Positions 29,819 through 37,970 of a DNA stretch of 64,000 nt are shown one piece after another (positions within the stretch are counted from its first letter, which is position 1; every line of letters begins with the position of its first letter). The DNA comes from Paenibacillus nuruki. Lineage in GTDB: Bacteria > Bacillota > Bacilli > Paenibacillales > Paenibacillaceae. The notes below the pieces were generated by a model. That model did no database searches. It was given only the letters and a program-made list of their open reading frames with translations, and was not told where the DNA came from. Location of the stretch: contig NZ_MDER01000070.1 of assembly GCF_001721045.1 (NCBI RefSeq), positions 1 to 64,000 of the forward strand. Reading direction: 5' to 3'. Both the position numbers and the translations under genes were made by a program.

Positions 29819-32800
29819 ATGCCCAAAAATAATGAACTCAAAAAAATACTTGTGATTGGTTCCGGACCTATTGTTATCGGTCAAGCTGCTGAATTTGACT
29901 ATGCAGGTACACAAGCTTGTCAGGCACTGAAAGAAGAAGGGGTAGAGGTTGTACTCATCAACAGTAACCCTGCAACGATCATGACAGATACAAATATGGC
30001 AGATAAAGTATACATCGAGCCAATCACGCTTGAATTTGTCACTCAAATTATCCGTCAAGAACGTCCTGATGGTCTACTGCCTACACTGGGTGGACAAACA
30101 GGCTTGAATATGGCTGTAGAATTAGCACGTGCAGGTGTACTAGAAAGCGAAAATGTTAAATTACTAGGTACACAATTAGAATCGATTGAAAAAGCGGAAG
30201 ATCGTGATCTGTTCCGCGACTTGATGCGCGAGTTGGATCAACCGGTTCCTGAAAGTGTTATTGTAACCACCCTTGAAGAGTCGCTAGTATTTGCAAATGA
30301 GATCGGATATCCAATCATTGTACGCCCTGCTTATACATTGGGCGGTACAGGTGGTGGTATCTGTGTTGATGAAGAAGAATTACGCGAAACGGTACAAGCT
30401 GGTATTCGTTATAGCCCGATCGGACAATGTCTGGTAGAGAAAAGTATTGCAGGTATGAAAGAAGTCGAGTATGAAGTTATGCGTGATGCTAATGATAACT
30501 GTATCGTTGTCTGCAACATGGAGAACTTTGATCCAGTAGGTGTTCATACAGGCGATAGTATCGTTGTTGCACCGAGCCAGACGCTTTCTGATCGTGAATA
30601 TCAGATGTTACGCTCTGCTTCTCTCAAAATTATCCGTGCACTGAATATCGAAGGTGGATGTAACGTACAGTTCGCTCTTGATCCACAAAGTTATCAATAC
30701 TATGTCATCGAAGTAAATCCACGGGTAAGTCGTTCATCTGCACTTGCTTCCAAAGCAACAGGCTATCCGATTGCGAAAATGGCAGCGAAGATCGCAATGG
30801 GATACACATTGGATGAAATCGTGAATCCTGTAACAGGACAAACGTACGCTTGCTTCGAACCAACATTAGATTATATTGTAGCTAAAATTCCACGCTGGCC
30901 TTTCGATAAATTTATCAGTGCTAACCGTAAGCTAGGTACACAGATGAAAGCAACAGGCGAAGTGATGGCAATTGGACGTACATTTGAAGAAGCGATTCAC
31001 AAAGCAGTCCGTTCACTTGAAATCGGTGTTCATCGTATCCACTTAAAAGATGCAGAACATATCGAAGATAGCGTATTAGATGAACGTCTAGCCAAAGCAG
31101 ATGATGAGCGTCTTTTCTTAGTCGCAGAAGCATTCCGTCGTGGTTATAGCTTAGAACAAATTCAACAACTCACCAATATTGACTGGTGGTTCTTAGATAA
31201 AATCGAACGTATTGTCGCTTATGAATCTGTAATTTCTTCAGAAGATACACTAAGCGATGATACATTATATATGGCGAAGCGTCTTGGATTTACAGATCGC
31301 TCGATTGCTGAACTACGCAATATCAATCATCCAGAAGATCCTATGAATAACGAGCATAGTATTCGTGCATATCGTAAAGAAAATAACATGATGCCTGTGT
31401 TCAAAATGGTAGATACTTGTGCAGCAGAATTTGAAGCGACTACACCGTACTACTACTCAACATTTGAGACTGAAAATGAAGTGATTCCAAGTGCGAAAGA
31501 AAAAATCGTTGTTCTAGGTTCGGGTCCGATCCGTATCGGTCAAGGGATAGAGTTCGATTATTCAACTGTACATGCTGTCTGGGCAATTCAAGAATCTGGT
31601 TATGAAGCGGTTATTATCAACAACAATCCAGAGACTGTTTCAACAGATTTCAACACTTCAGATCGACTGTACTTTGAGCCGTTATTCTTTGAAGATGTCA
31701 TGAATGTTATCGAACAGGAAAATCCAATCGGGGTGATCGTACAGTTCGGTGGACAAACAGCGATTAACCTTGCAGCACCATTAAGCAAAGCAGGCGTTAA
31801 AATTCTAGGAACAAGCTTAGAAAGTATTGATGAAGCAGAAGATCGTAAAAAGTTCGAAGCTTTACTTTCTCGCTTGAATATTGCTCAACCTGAAGGTAGC
31901 ACCGTGTTATCGATAGATGAAGCAGTAGAAACAGCACAGAAATTAGGCTATCCAGTCTTGGTTCGTCCTTCTTATGTACTGGGTGGACGTGCAATGGAAA
32001 TTGTCTACTCTGATGAAGAGCTATTACTGTATATGGCAGAAGCAGTTAAAGTGAATCCAGAACATCCGGTATTGATTGACCGTTACATGCTAGGTAAAGA
32101 AGTTGAAGTAGATGCGATCTGTGATGGAGAAACCGTTGTTGTACCGGGAATCATGGAACATATCGAGCGTGCAGGAGTTCACTCCGGTGACTCAATCGCT
32201 GTGTACCCTCCGCAACATCTGTCTGAAGAACTGAAGCAGAAAGTAGTCGATATCACTATTCGTACAGCCAAAGAGCTTAAGACAGTCGGCTTGGTGAATA
32301 TCCAATTCGTTATTTTCAAAAATGAAGTCTACGTGATTGAAGTGAATCCACGTTCTTCACGCACAGTGCCATTCTTGAGTAAAGTAACTGATATTCCGAT
32401 GGCGAAAATTGCGACACAAGCAATTCTAGGCATTAAGCTTAAAGACTTGGGATATAGCGAAGGATTGTGGAAAGAAAGCGAATATATCTCGGTAAAAGTA
32501 CCTGTGTTCTCTTTTGCCAAATTACGTCGTGTAGAACCTACATTAGGCCCTGAAATGAAATCAACAGGTGAAGTTATGGGACGCGATCTACTTTATGCGA
32601 AAGCTCTGTATAAAGGATTGATTGGAGCAGGTATGAAAATACCAGCCACTGGTGCTTTGATTGCTACAGTAGCAGACAAAGACAAGCCAGAAGCGGTTCG
32701 TTTGCTTAAAGGATTCTATCGTCTAGGCTACAAAATTATTGCGACAAGCGGTACAGCAAAAGCACTAGAAGAAGCAGGGATCAAAGTTACTGTTATTCAT

Positions 32801-33118
32801 AAGCTAACAGAAGGCGTGCCGAACATTCTGGATCTTATCCGCAGTGGACAAGCACACTTCGTTGTAAATACCTTTACTAAAGGCAAAACACCTGCTCGTG
32901 ACGGATTCCGTATCCGCCGTGAAGCGGTTGAAAATGGTGTGGTATGTATGACCTCACTGGATACTGTTGAAGCACTACTCACGATGCTAGATACGATCAA
33001 CTTCTCTTCTTACGCGATGCCGTCATTGACTAACACTGTACATGCAGGCAAAAAAGATGAAGTCATTAACAATGTTGTTGTTGGTCAATTAGAAGATCAA
33101 GAAACGATTTTAAGCTAA
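29819..33118 (+). CDS. carB: Carbamoyl-phosphate synthase large subunit
   Basis: Synthetase subunit with two homologous ATP-grasp halves (about 1-400 and 550-935), each beginning with a dinucleotide-like motif ([11 protein letters not shown] and [11 protein letters not shown]). An oligomerisation domain lies between and a C-terminal regulatory MGS-like domain covers about 936-1075. Length 1,099 is about 25 more than usual, because of a hydrophilic C-terminal tail. AAAGGAG lies upstream. The only CPS large subunit here, so it may serve both pyrimidine and arginine synthesis unless another copy exists elsewhere. Confidence 0.97.
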   Translation: MPKNNELKKILVIGSGPIVIGQAAEFDYAGTQACQALKEEGVEVVLINSNPATIMTDTNMADKVYIEPITLEFVTQIIRQERPDGLLPTLGGQTGLNMAVELARAGVLESENVKLLGTQLESIEKAEDRDLFRDLMRELDQPVPESVIVTTLEESLVFANEIGYPIIVRPAYTLGGTGGGICVDEEELRETVQAGIRYSPIGQCLVEKSIAGMKEVEYEVMRDANDNCIVVCNMENFDPVGVHTGDSIVVAPSQTLSDREYQMLRSASLKIIRALNIEGGCNVQFALDPQSYQYYVIEVNPRVSRSSALASKATGYPIAKMAAKIAMGYTLDEIVNPVTGQTYACFEPTLDYIVAKIPRWPFDKFISANRKLGTQMKATGEVMAIGRTFEEAIHKAVRSLEIGVHRIHLKDAEHIEDSVLDERLAKADDERLFLVAEAFRRGYSLEQIQQLTNIDWWFLDKIERIVAYESVISSEDTLSDDTLYMAKRLGFTDRSIAELRNINHPEDPMNNEHSIRAYRKENNMMPVFKMVDTCAAEFEATTPYYYSTFETENEVIPSAKEKIVVLGSGPIRIGQGIEFDYSTVHAVWAIQESGYEAVIINNNPETVSTDFNTSDRLYFEPLFFEDVMNVIEQENPIGVIVQFGGQTAINLAAPLSKAGVKILGTSLESIDEAEDRKKFEALLSRLNIAQPEGSTVLSIDEAVETAQKLGYPVLVRPSYVLGGRAMEIVYSDEELLLYMAEAVKVNPEHPVLIDRYMLGKEVEVDAICDGETVVVPGIMEHIERAGVHSGDSIAVYPPQHLSEELKQKVVDITIRTAKELKTVGLVNIQFVIFKNEVYVIEVNPRSSRTVPFLSKVTDIPMAKIATQAILGIKLKDLGYSEGLWKESEYISVKVPVFSFAKLRRVEPTLGPEMKSTGEVMGRDLLYAKALYKGLIGAGMKIPATGALIATVADKDKPEAVRLLKGFYRLGYKIIATSGTAKALEEAGIKVTVIHKLTEGVPNILDLIRSGQAHFVVNTFTKGKTPARDGFRIRREAVENGVVCMTSLDTVEALLTMLDTINFSSYAMPSLTNTVHAGKKDEVINNVVVGQLEDQETILS

Positions 33119-33148
33119 TACCAGCGACCCCGATCACACAATTAAAGT

Positions 33149-33175
33149 ACGGCGGATCATTCTCGTGTCCGCCGT
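33149..33175 (+). other. GC-rich hairpin between carB and pyrF
   Basis: ACGGCGGA and TCCGCCGT form a perfect 8-bp GC-rich stem with an 11-nt loop. The tail (CATTTGTG) is not a proper U-run, so it may be a weak terminator or a processing/stability element. Confidence 0.6.
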
Positions 33176-33250
33176 CATTTGTGTGCATATAATTGAACTT
33201 TAGGTACGGATCTGAAATAAAGAATTCGATCATCAAGGAGGTATAGCCAG

Positions 33251-34000
33251 TTGACACATTCCATATCTCAAGCAATTGCGAAGCGTTTGATTGTAGCGCT
33301 CGATTATCCTAATGTAGAAGAAGCACGAGTATTGATCGAACATCTTCAAGGCATTCCATGTACGATCAAAGTAGGGATGCAATTATTTTATAGTGCAGGT
33401 CCTGATTTTGTACGTGAACTCAAAGCAAAAGGATATTCTGTATTTCTGGATTTGAAAATGCATGATATTCCGAATACTGTTAAAGGTGGAGCAAACAGCA
33501 TCACCAGACTGGGCGTAGATATATTTAATGTGCATGCAGCAGGTGGTGTACAGATGATGAAAGCAGCAGTAGAAGGTATGGAATCTGCGTTAGCTACAGA
33601 TTCTAACTTAGCACGCCCTTTACTGATCGCTGTGACCCAGTTAACCAGTACATCCCAGCAAGTGATGAATCAAGAAATTGGTATTCAAGGAACGGTAGAA
33701 GAAGCTGTGGTTCATTATGCACGCTTAGCACAGCAAAGTGGATTAGGTGGGGTAGTATGCTCTCCATTAGAAGTGTCTATGATTCAACAAGCATGTGGGA
33801 CATCATTTGCTACAGTCACGCCAGGTGTGCGTCCAGCAGGCAGTGATCTAGGTGATCAGAAGCGTATATTGACACCAGGAGAAGCGATAGCAGGCGGTAG
33901 TCATTACTTGGTAGTCGGTCGTCCGATTACAGGAGCAAATGATCCTAGAGAAGCTACACAACAGATTATAGAGGAGATGAGTGTACATGTTAACAATTGA
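33251..34000 (+). CDS. pyrF: Orotidine 5'-phosphate decarboxylase
   Basis: Last step of UMP synthesis. The catalytic motif DLKMHDIPNTV is near residue 62, with the Lys of the catalytic tetrad; ALDYPN near 16 and TPGVRPAGSD near 184 are also family motifs. TTG start with AAGGAGGT 8 nt upstream. Length 249. In many Bacilli pyrK and pyrD lie between carB and pyrF; here a 132-bp gap with a hairpin replaces them. Confidence 0.96.
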   Translation: MTHSISQAIAKRLIVALDYPNVEEARVLIEHLQGIPCTIKVGMQLFYSAGPDFVRELKAKGYSVFLDLKMHDIPNTVKGGANSITRLGVDIFNVHAAGGVQMMKAAVEGMESALATDSNLARPLLIAVTQLTSTSQQVMNQEIGIQGTVEEAVVHYARLAQQSGLGGVVCSPLEVSMIQQACGTSFATVTPGVRPAGSDLGDQKRILTPGEAIAGGSHYLVVGRPITGANDPREATQQIIEEMSVHVNN

Positions 34001-34628
34001 AGAGATTCCAGCACACATTGCATCTGCATTATTACAGATTGAAGCGGTCGCTTTAAGTCCACAGGAGCCTTTTACATGGACATCAGGCATCCAATCACCT
34101 ATCTATTGTGATAATCGTCTGACGATGTCATATCCATACATACGCGATCAGATTGCAGATGCGTTTGCTATGATCATTCGTGAACAATATCCAGATACTG
34201 AAGTGATTGCAGGAACAGCTACAGCAGGTATTCCTCATGCAGCATGGGTAGCACAGAAGTTAGATTTGCCGATGGCTTATATTCGGGACAAAGCCAAAGG
34301 ACATGGCAAACACAATCAGATCGAAGGGTTAATTCAATCAGGTCAGAAAGTGATTGTTATCGAAGATTTGATTTCAACAGGAGGTAGTTCAATTAAAGCT
34401 GCTGAAGCAGTGCGCGAAGCAGGAGCAGATCCATTAGCAGTACTGGCTATCTTTAGTTACCAGTTGGATAAAGCTACACATGCTTTTGCAGAAGCGAATC
34501 TTCCATTACAAACGCTTTCCAACTATACAGCCTTGATCGACAAAGCGGTAGAATTAGGCAAAATTCCAGCAGAAGATTTAGAATTGCTACGTTCATGGCG
34601 TGAAAATCCATCTGCTTTTGGTAAATAA
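33987..34628 (+). CDS. pyrE: Orotate phosphoribosyltransferase
   Basis: Makes OMP from orotate and PRPP. The PRPP motif VIVIEDLISTGGS is near residue 115; FTWTSGIQSPIYCDNR near residue 30 is the family N-terminal motif. Start set at ATG 33987, 10 nt after GAGGAG; GTG 33981 is in frame and too close to that site. It overlaps pyrF by 14 bp. Length about 213. Last gene of the pyr operon. Confidence 0.95.
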   Translation: MLTIEEIPAHIASALLQIEAVALSPQEPFTWTSGIQSPIYCDNRLTMSYPYIRDQIADAFAMIIREQYPDTEVIAGTATAGIPHAAWVAQKLDLPMAYIRDKAKGHGKHNQIEGLIQSGQKVIVIEDLISTGGSSIKAAEAVREAGADPLAVLAIFSYQLDKATHAFAEANLPLQTLSNYTALIDKAVELGKIPAEDLELLRSWRENPSAFGK

Positions 34629-34688
34629 GCTATTCTTAATCAATAGGTAACTCAATGCTAAATATAATTCATTAATGAATTGATGAGT

Positions 34689-34724
34689 ATCAGGGTATAC
34701 ATCATGGTGTATGCCCTGATCTTT
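34689..34724 (+). terminator. Terminator of the pyr operon
   Basis: ATCAGGGTATACA (34689-34701) pairs with TGTATGCCCTGAT (34708-34720), 13 pairs with one G-U, followed by CTTTAAT, a weak U-tract. Confidence 0.7.
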
Positions 34725-34811
34725 AATACACATGCTACATATTTTGTAAAATAAGAACGTGATAATGATAAGGTATATGACATGGATGTATACAGTATCC
34801 AGAAAATTTAC

Positions 34812-34841
34812 TTGACGTGAAATGGTGAAATACGGTATATT
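34812..34841 (+). promoter_or_regulatory. Promoter of the CAU tRNA gene
   Basis: TTGACG (34812-34817), 18-bp spacer, TATATT (34836-34841), about 55 bp upstream of the tRNA. Confidence 0.7.
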
Positions 34842-34895
34842 AATTGAGTCGCTGTTTATATTACTTTCCAATAGAAATCGTTCTTTTGGAGATGC

Positions 34896-34969
34896 GGGCC
34901 TATAGCTCAGTTGGTTAGAGCTACCGGCTCATAACCGGTTGGTCGGGGGTTCGAGTCCCTCTGGGCCCA
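34896..34969 (+). tRNA. tRNA with CAU anticodon, probably tRNA-Ile2
   Basis: 74-nt cloverleaf: acceptor GGGCCTA/TGGGCCC with discriminator A, D arm with AGCTCAGTTGGTTAGAGC, anticodon arm ACCGG-CTCATAA-CCGGT (CAU at 34930-34932) and T arm with TTCGAGT. CCA is not encoded. CAU could be Met or, after lysidine modification, Ile. The loop CTCATAA and the AGCTCAGTTGGTTAGAGC D arm resemble Bacillus tRNA-Ile(CAU) more than elongator Met, which usually has TTCATAC. Confidence 0.85.
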
Positions 34970-34973
34970 TTAG

Positions 34974-35005
34974 AAAAAGACCCTTACATCTGTAAGGGTC
35001 TTTTT
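34974..35005. terminator. Bidirectional terminator
   Basis: AAAAAGACCCTTACA pairs perfectly with TGTAAGGGTCTTTTT (2-nt loop). It has A-run and U-run on both sides, so it can end the tRNA transcript on + and the small - strand genes that converge on it. Confidence 0.9.
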
Positions 35006-35021
35006 GTATAAGTAGCTATAT

Positions 35022-35093
35022 TTACCGTTTTCTGCGTCGCATAAACAGCATCACTAAAAGTACAACAATAACAACAATTAGAATAAATTTCAT
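35022..35093 (-). CDS. 23-residue single-pass membrane miniprotein
   Basis: Too short for usual gene finders. ATG with a very good ribosome binding site (GGAGGT, 8 nt spacing). The peptide is MKF, then a hydrophobic helix of Ile/Val/Leu/Met residues (about 4-18), then a basic tail RRRKR. This predicts a transmembrane helix with the C-terminus held in the cytoplasm by the positive-inside rule. Downstream of, and codirectional with, the 66-residue gene. No family recognised; function unknown. Confidence 0.6.
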   Translation of the reverse strand: MKFILIVVIVVLLVMLFMRRRKR

Positions 35094-35152
35094 AGCGTAT
35101 AACCTCCAAGCTTTATCACTGACCAAGTAGTTCAAAAGAATCAGAATTATTT

Positions 35153-35353
35153 TTATTTATGATCAGAATGATCAGTAGAAGAATCTTTTTTGGAATCTTT
35201 ACTGAAATCTTCTTTCACTTTATCTACAGATTCACTCACTGCTTCCTTAAGCAAATTTTCTGCAGAATGATCTTTATTAGAATCTGGATCTGGTATAGGA
35301 TCTACACCTGCGCCGCGTTCCTCATGGTTTTTATACTCATCTGGTTTACTCAT
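35153..35353 (-). CDS. Small hydrophilic protein, 66 residues
   Basis: Very polar and charged (Lys, Asp, Glu, Ser) with no membrane segment or cysteine; begins MSKPDEYKNHEERGAG and ends in Asp/Ser/His/Lys repeats. Likely disordered. AAGGGTGA lies 7-8 nt before the ATG on the - strand, which supports a real gene. The centre (AENLLKEAVSESVDKVKEDF) could form an amphipathic helix. Function unknown; it may be cotranscribed with the membrane miniprotein downstream. Confidence 0.7.
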   Translation of the reverse strand: MSKPDEYKNHEERGAGVDPIPDPDSNKDHSAENLLKEAVSESVDKVKEDFSKDSKKDSSTDHSDHK

Positions 35354-35629
35354 TAGAAGTCACCCTTTCGTCTATCTTGCTATTTTCGACATAACAGATA
35401 TGCAATATGTTCTCACATCAATATAAAGGCTATGTTATCGAAATAAACCATTGTAGAGCAAGATGAATCACATCTTTAGATTCTCTCTATCTTTATATGT
35501 TTATTAAAACATATGTCTTATGCTAAAAAAGTACAAAAATTCACAATACTTTATTTAAAATTTAATATATAATAAACTTAAGTATAAATTGGGTATATAG
35601 AACTATACTTGCAATTTTCTTAATGAAAG
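35354..35629. other. Divergent intergenic region
   Basis: AT-rich spacer between the - strand miniprotein genes and the + strand kinase gene; it should hold promoters for both. A TATAAT at 35568-35573 is a plausible -10 for the kinase gene, but no matching -35 was found. Confidence 0.4.
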
Positions 35630-36910
35630 ATGGTGAAGTTCACAATGAATACCTCTTCAATCAATACCATTTTATATCAAAATGTGGGCGAGGCAGCAGA
35701 CCACATTATTAAAATAATCGGTGGACTTATCCATATCAATACTATTTTTATTGCCAGTAATGATGGCTTAAACAATGTCATTATGAGAGCTTATAATCGT
35801 GATGAACAATTAGTAGAGCAGGGTAGTGTACTTCCTTTAGAATTAAGTTATTGCAGTCTTGTGATCAATAATGAGAATAAGACGATGCCTTTAATTATCG
35901 AAAATACCAATGAAGACGAATTGACACGCAATATGGAAGTAACAAGTTCTATTGGTGGAGGTTCTTTTATAGGATTACCGGTACGTTTGCGAGATGGTAG
36001 TATTTATGGAACGATCTGTGCGCTAGACCGTGATACGTATAAATTTAGTGAAGCAGATATCCAAACGTTAGAAACGATGACTATTTTCTTGGCATACGTC
36101 GTAGAGTTGGAACGAATAGTTACAGATCTAAAGCACAAAGAAATAGAACTTGAGCAAGCACGCCTCAAAGCAGAAAAGTCTGCACAAGTTAATCGTAATC
36201 TTCTAGCGATCATGGGGCATGAAATTCGTACACCAATGACAAATATTGTAGGCGTAGCGGATCTGATGATGGACTCGGAAATCGATCCACAACAACAGGT
36301 CTATATGGATATTATTGAGTCCAGTAATCAATCGATGCTGACATTAGTAGAAGACATTTTAAGCTTTAGTCATATGGAAGAAGGAGCAACAGAGATTGAT
36401 CAAGAACCTTTTGATCTGATGCATACCATTCATGAAGTGGTTACGTTACTAGAGACCCCTTTAGAAGAGAATCCTATTATTGTAAAAGTCGATACGGCTG
36501 AGAATATATTGCCGTTAATCTATGGTGATGCTTTACGACTAAGACAAACATTGATTAATACACTTAATGCTTTACGTTACAACTCTGTGGGACAATTAAC
36601 ATTATCTATCTCTACTGTGATTCATGCTTTAGATAACAGTGTATTTTTGGATGTTTCTATTCATAATTCGCGCATGATTATGGATAACAAAACATTAGAG
36701 CAATTATTTGATTCGCTTAATGAAGTTAACGATATGTCATGGTATCAGCAGTACGGTAGTATAGGGCTTAACCTTGCAATAAGTAGAAAATTGATCCATT
36801 TACTCAAAGGTGAATTTGAAATCAATAGTGGAGAGCAAGGCACTTCGATTCGCTTTAACTTACGATTATCTCAATTTATTTCTTTGGAAAATATAGATAT
36901 TGTCTCTTGA
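35630..36910 (+). CDS. GAF-domain histidine kinase-like protein with degenerate ATPase domain
   Basis: Cytoplasmic (no membrane segment). Residues about 10-165 form a GAF-like sensor domain, followed by a coiled-coil (165-190), a HisKA domain with the phospho-acceptor H197 in MGHEIRTPM, and an HATPase domain (about 275-415). In the ATPase part the N-box is recognisable (TLINTLNALRYNS), but the G1 box DxGxG is absent (the place reads SIHNSRMIMDN) and the G2 box is altered to GSIGLNLAIS. No response regulator is adjacent. ATG 35645 is an alternative start. Function inferred only at family level; it may be a pseudokinase or bind ATP weakly. Confidence 0.75.
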   Translation: MVKFTMNTSSINTILYQNVGEAADHIIKIIGGLIHINTIFIASNDGLNNVIMRAYNRDEQLVEQGSVLPLELSYCSLVINNENKTMPLIIENTNEDELTRNMEVTSSIGGGSFIGLPVRLRDGSIYGTICALDRDTYKFSEADIQTLETMTIFLAYVVELERIVTDLKHKEIELEQARLKAEKSAQVNRNLLAIMGHEIRTPMTNIVGVADLMMDSEIDPQQQVYMDIIESSNQSMLTLVEDILSFSHMEEGATEIDQEPFDLMHTIHEVVTLLETPLEENPIIVKVDTAENILPLIYGDALRLRQTLINTLNALRYNSVGQLTLSISTVIHALDNSVFLDVSIHNSRMIMDNKTLEQLFDSLNEVNDMSWYQQYGSIGLNLAISRKLIHLLKGEFEINSGEQGTSIRFNLRLSQFISLENIDIVS

Positions 36911-36955
36911 AAATCGACGATTTGATCAGCTAAAAATAAAATCCAATCTAAAGTG

Positions 36956-36985
36956 TTGACAGTTATATATTTAGCATGGTATGAT
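36956..36985 (+). promoter_or_regulatory. Promoter of the tRNA-Leu pair
   Basis: TTGACA (36956-36961), 18-bp spacer, TATGAT (36980-36985) preceded by TGG, an extended -10. A short leader hairpin (AATCACT/AGTGATT) follows before the first tRNA. Confidence 0.85.
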
Positions 36986-37062
36986 CTTAAATGTTGGCGA
37001 AACAATCACTGCTAGTGATTGAGGCAATGAGTATGAAGGTGAATTTATTCATCTCATCATTT

Positions 37063-37148
37063 GCCGGGGTGGCGGAACTGGCAGACGCACAGGACTTAAA
37101 ATCCTGCGGTAGGTGACTACCGTACCGGTTCGATTCCGGTCCTCGGCA
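37063..37148 (+). tRNA. tRNA-Leu(UAA), copy 1
   Basis: 86-nt class II tRNA with a long variable arm. Acceptor GCCGGGG pairs with CCTCGGC, discriminator A. The anticodon loop CTTAAAA gives UAA (Leu, UUA/UUG codons). CCA not encoded. Confidence 0.95.
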
Positions 37149-37149
37149 T

Positions 37150-37170
37150 ACTTATATTTTTGATATAAGT
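37150..37170 (+). other. Inter-tRNA hairpin
   Basis: ACTTATAT and ATATAAGT form a perfect 8-bp stem with a 5-nt loop right after copy 1. Probably an RNA processing element between the two tRNAs. Confidence 0.5.
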
Positions 37171-37212
37171 AAAAGCTATACACGTAGTACATAAAGAAGA
37201 GCAGCACATGTA

Positions 37213-37228
37213 TAACCCTTAAGGGTTA
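37213..37228. repeat. 16-bp perfect palindrome before the second tRNA
   Basis: TAACCCTTAAGGGTTA reads the same on both strands and ends 4 bases before the tRNA. It is an odd element in a tRNA operon; it could be a processing hairpin or protein-binding site. Confidence 0.5.
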
Positions 37229-37232
37229 ATGT

Positions 37233-37318
37233 GCCGGGGTGGCGGAACTGGCAGACGCACAGGACTTAAAATCCTGCGGTAGGTGACTACCGTACCGGTT
37301 CGATTCCGGTTCTCGGCA
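37233..37318 (+). tRNA. tRNA-Leu(UAA), copy 2
   Basis: Same as copy 1 except for one base in the acceptor (TCTCGGC instead of CCTCGGC), which turns the 7-66 pair into G-U. Same UAA anticodon. Adjacent duplicates suggest a recent tandem duplication. Confidence 0.95.
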
Positions 37319-37339
37319 TTATGAGATGTACAGATAAAA

Positions 37340-37379
37340 GAGCGCTTCACCGTTGTATAACGGTAGAAGCGCTCTTTTT
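37340..37379 (+). terminator. Terminator of the tRNA-Leu operon
   Basis: GAGCGCTTCACCGTT pairs with AACGGTAGAAGCGCTC (one bulge, loop GTAT), followed by TTTTT. Confidence 0.9.
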
Positions 37380-37380
37380 G

Positions 37381-37970
37381 TTTTATAGACATAATCAGGT
37401 TCAATCCAGTCATACCGCAGTCTCGGTTACAGCTTCTAGAATCGGTTTTTAGTTATGTTTGTATACGTTTTATATAAGTAATCGTATTTATAATTGAATC
37501 GTCTATAAAAGCATTCCTAGCGCTTCTTGAGCTGTTTAAAAAAGATGGTGAAGATTAAAGATGAGAAGTATATAAAAATAGAAATACAGAAAGATTGAAC
37601 CTTCTACCTCAAGTTACTTTTATCAAAGTGATCAATGCCTTGTTGTTGCTTATACAGCATTTAAAATAGCTGAATATATGTGCAAAGAAGACTATCCATG
37701 ATCAAGGATAGTCTGTTTTGTTTATAATTCTTTTTTTTAATTTGTGAAAAGCTATATATTTTTATTTTCAAATTATGTAATATATGTATATTAAACAAAA
37801 TTTAAAATTTAAATAAAAGTATAATTATATTATTTGAAATATTGAAGGAGGTGATAGACTACTCTATAAAATGCTTTTTAGCACCGTATACAATTGTAAA
37901 TGTATGCTATACAAGATGAATTACAGGGTAGGAGTAGATAGAAAACACTGAACTTGATAGAGGAGGCAAT
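37381..37970. other. 590-bp region upstream of the mannanase gene
   Basis: No convincing gene. It contains a terminator-like hairpin at 37689-37714 (AGACTATCC/GGATAGTCT, then GTTTTGTTT), TATAAT at 37820-37825, and an isolated AAGGAGGTGATA at 37845-37856. The hairpin may end an unidentified short transcript. Confidence 0.5.
37845..37856 (+). promoter_or_regulatory. Isolated Shine-Dalgarno sequence, possible STAB-SD
   Basis: AAGGAGGTGATA is a full complement of the 16S rRNA 3' end, but no ATG, GTG or TTG follows at proper spacing. It lies about 115 nt before the GH26 start and about 20 nt after a TATAAT. In Bacillus thuringiensis cry3A such a STAB-SD near the mRNA 5' end protects the transcript. 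Confidence 0.45.

Noticed and set aside
34896-34969. Calling the CAU tRNA an elongator tRNA-Met
   Set aside because: The anticodon loop and D arm look more like tRNA-Ile(CAU); not certain without a comparison to the other CAU tRNAs in the genome.
35153-35356. 65-codon + strand frame opposite the small charged protein
   Set aside because: Its Phe/Ile/Arg-rich sequence is the complement of the Lys/Asp/Glu-rich - strand protein, which has the better ribosome binding site.
37213-37228. The palindrome before the second tRNA-Leu as an integration site
   Set aside because: No integrase, direct repeats or displaced tRNA end nearby; the neighbouring sugar loci show no transfer signature visible by eye.
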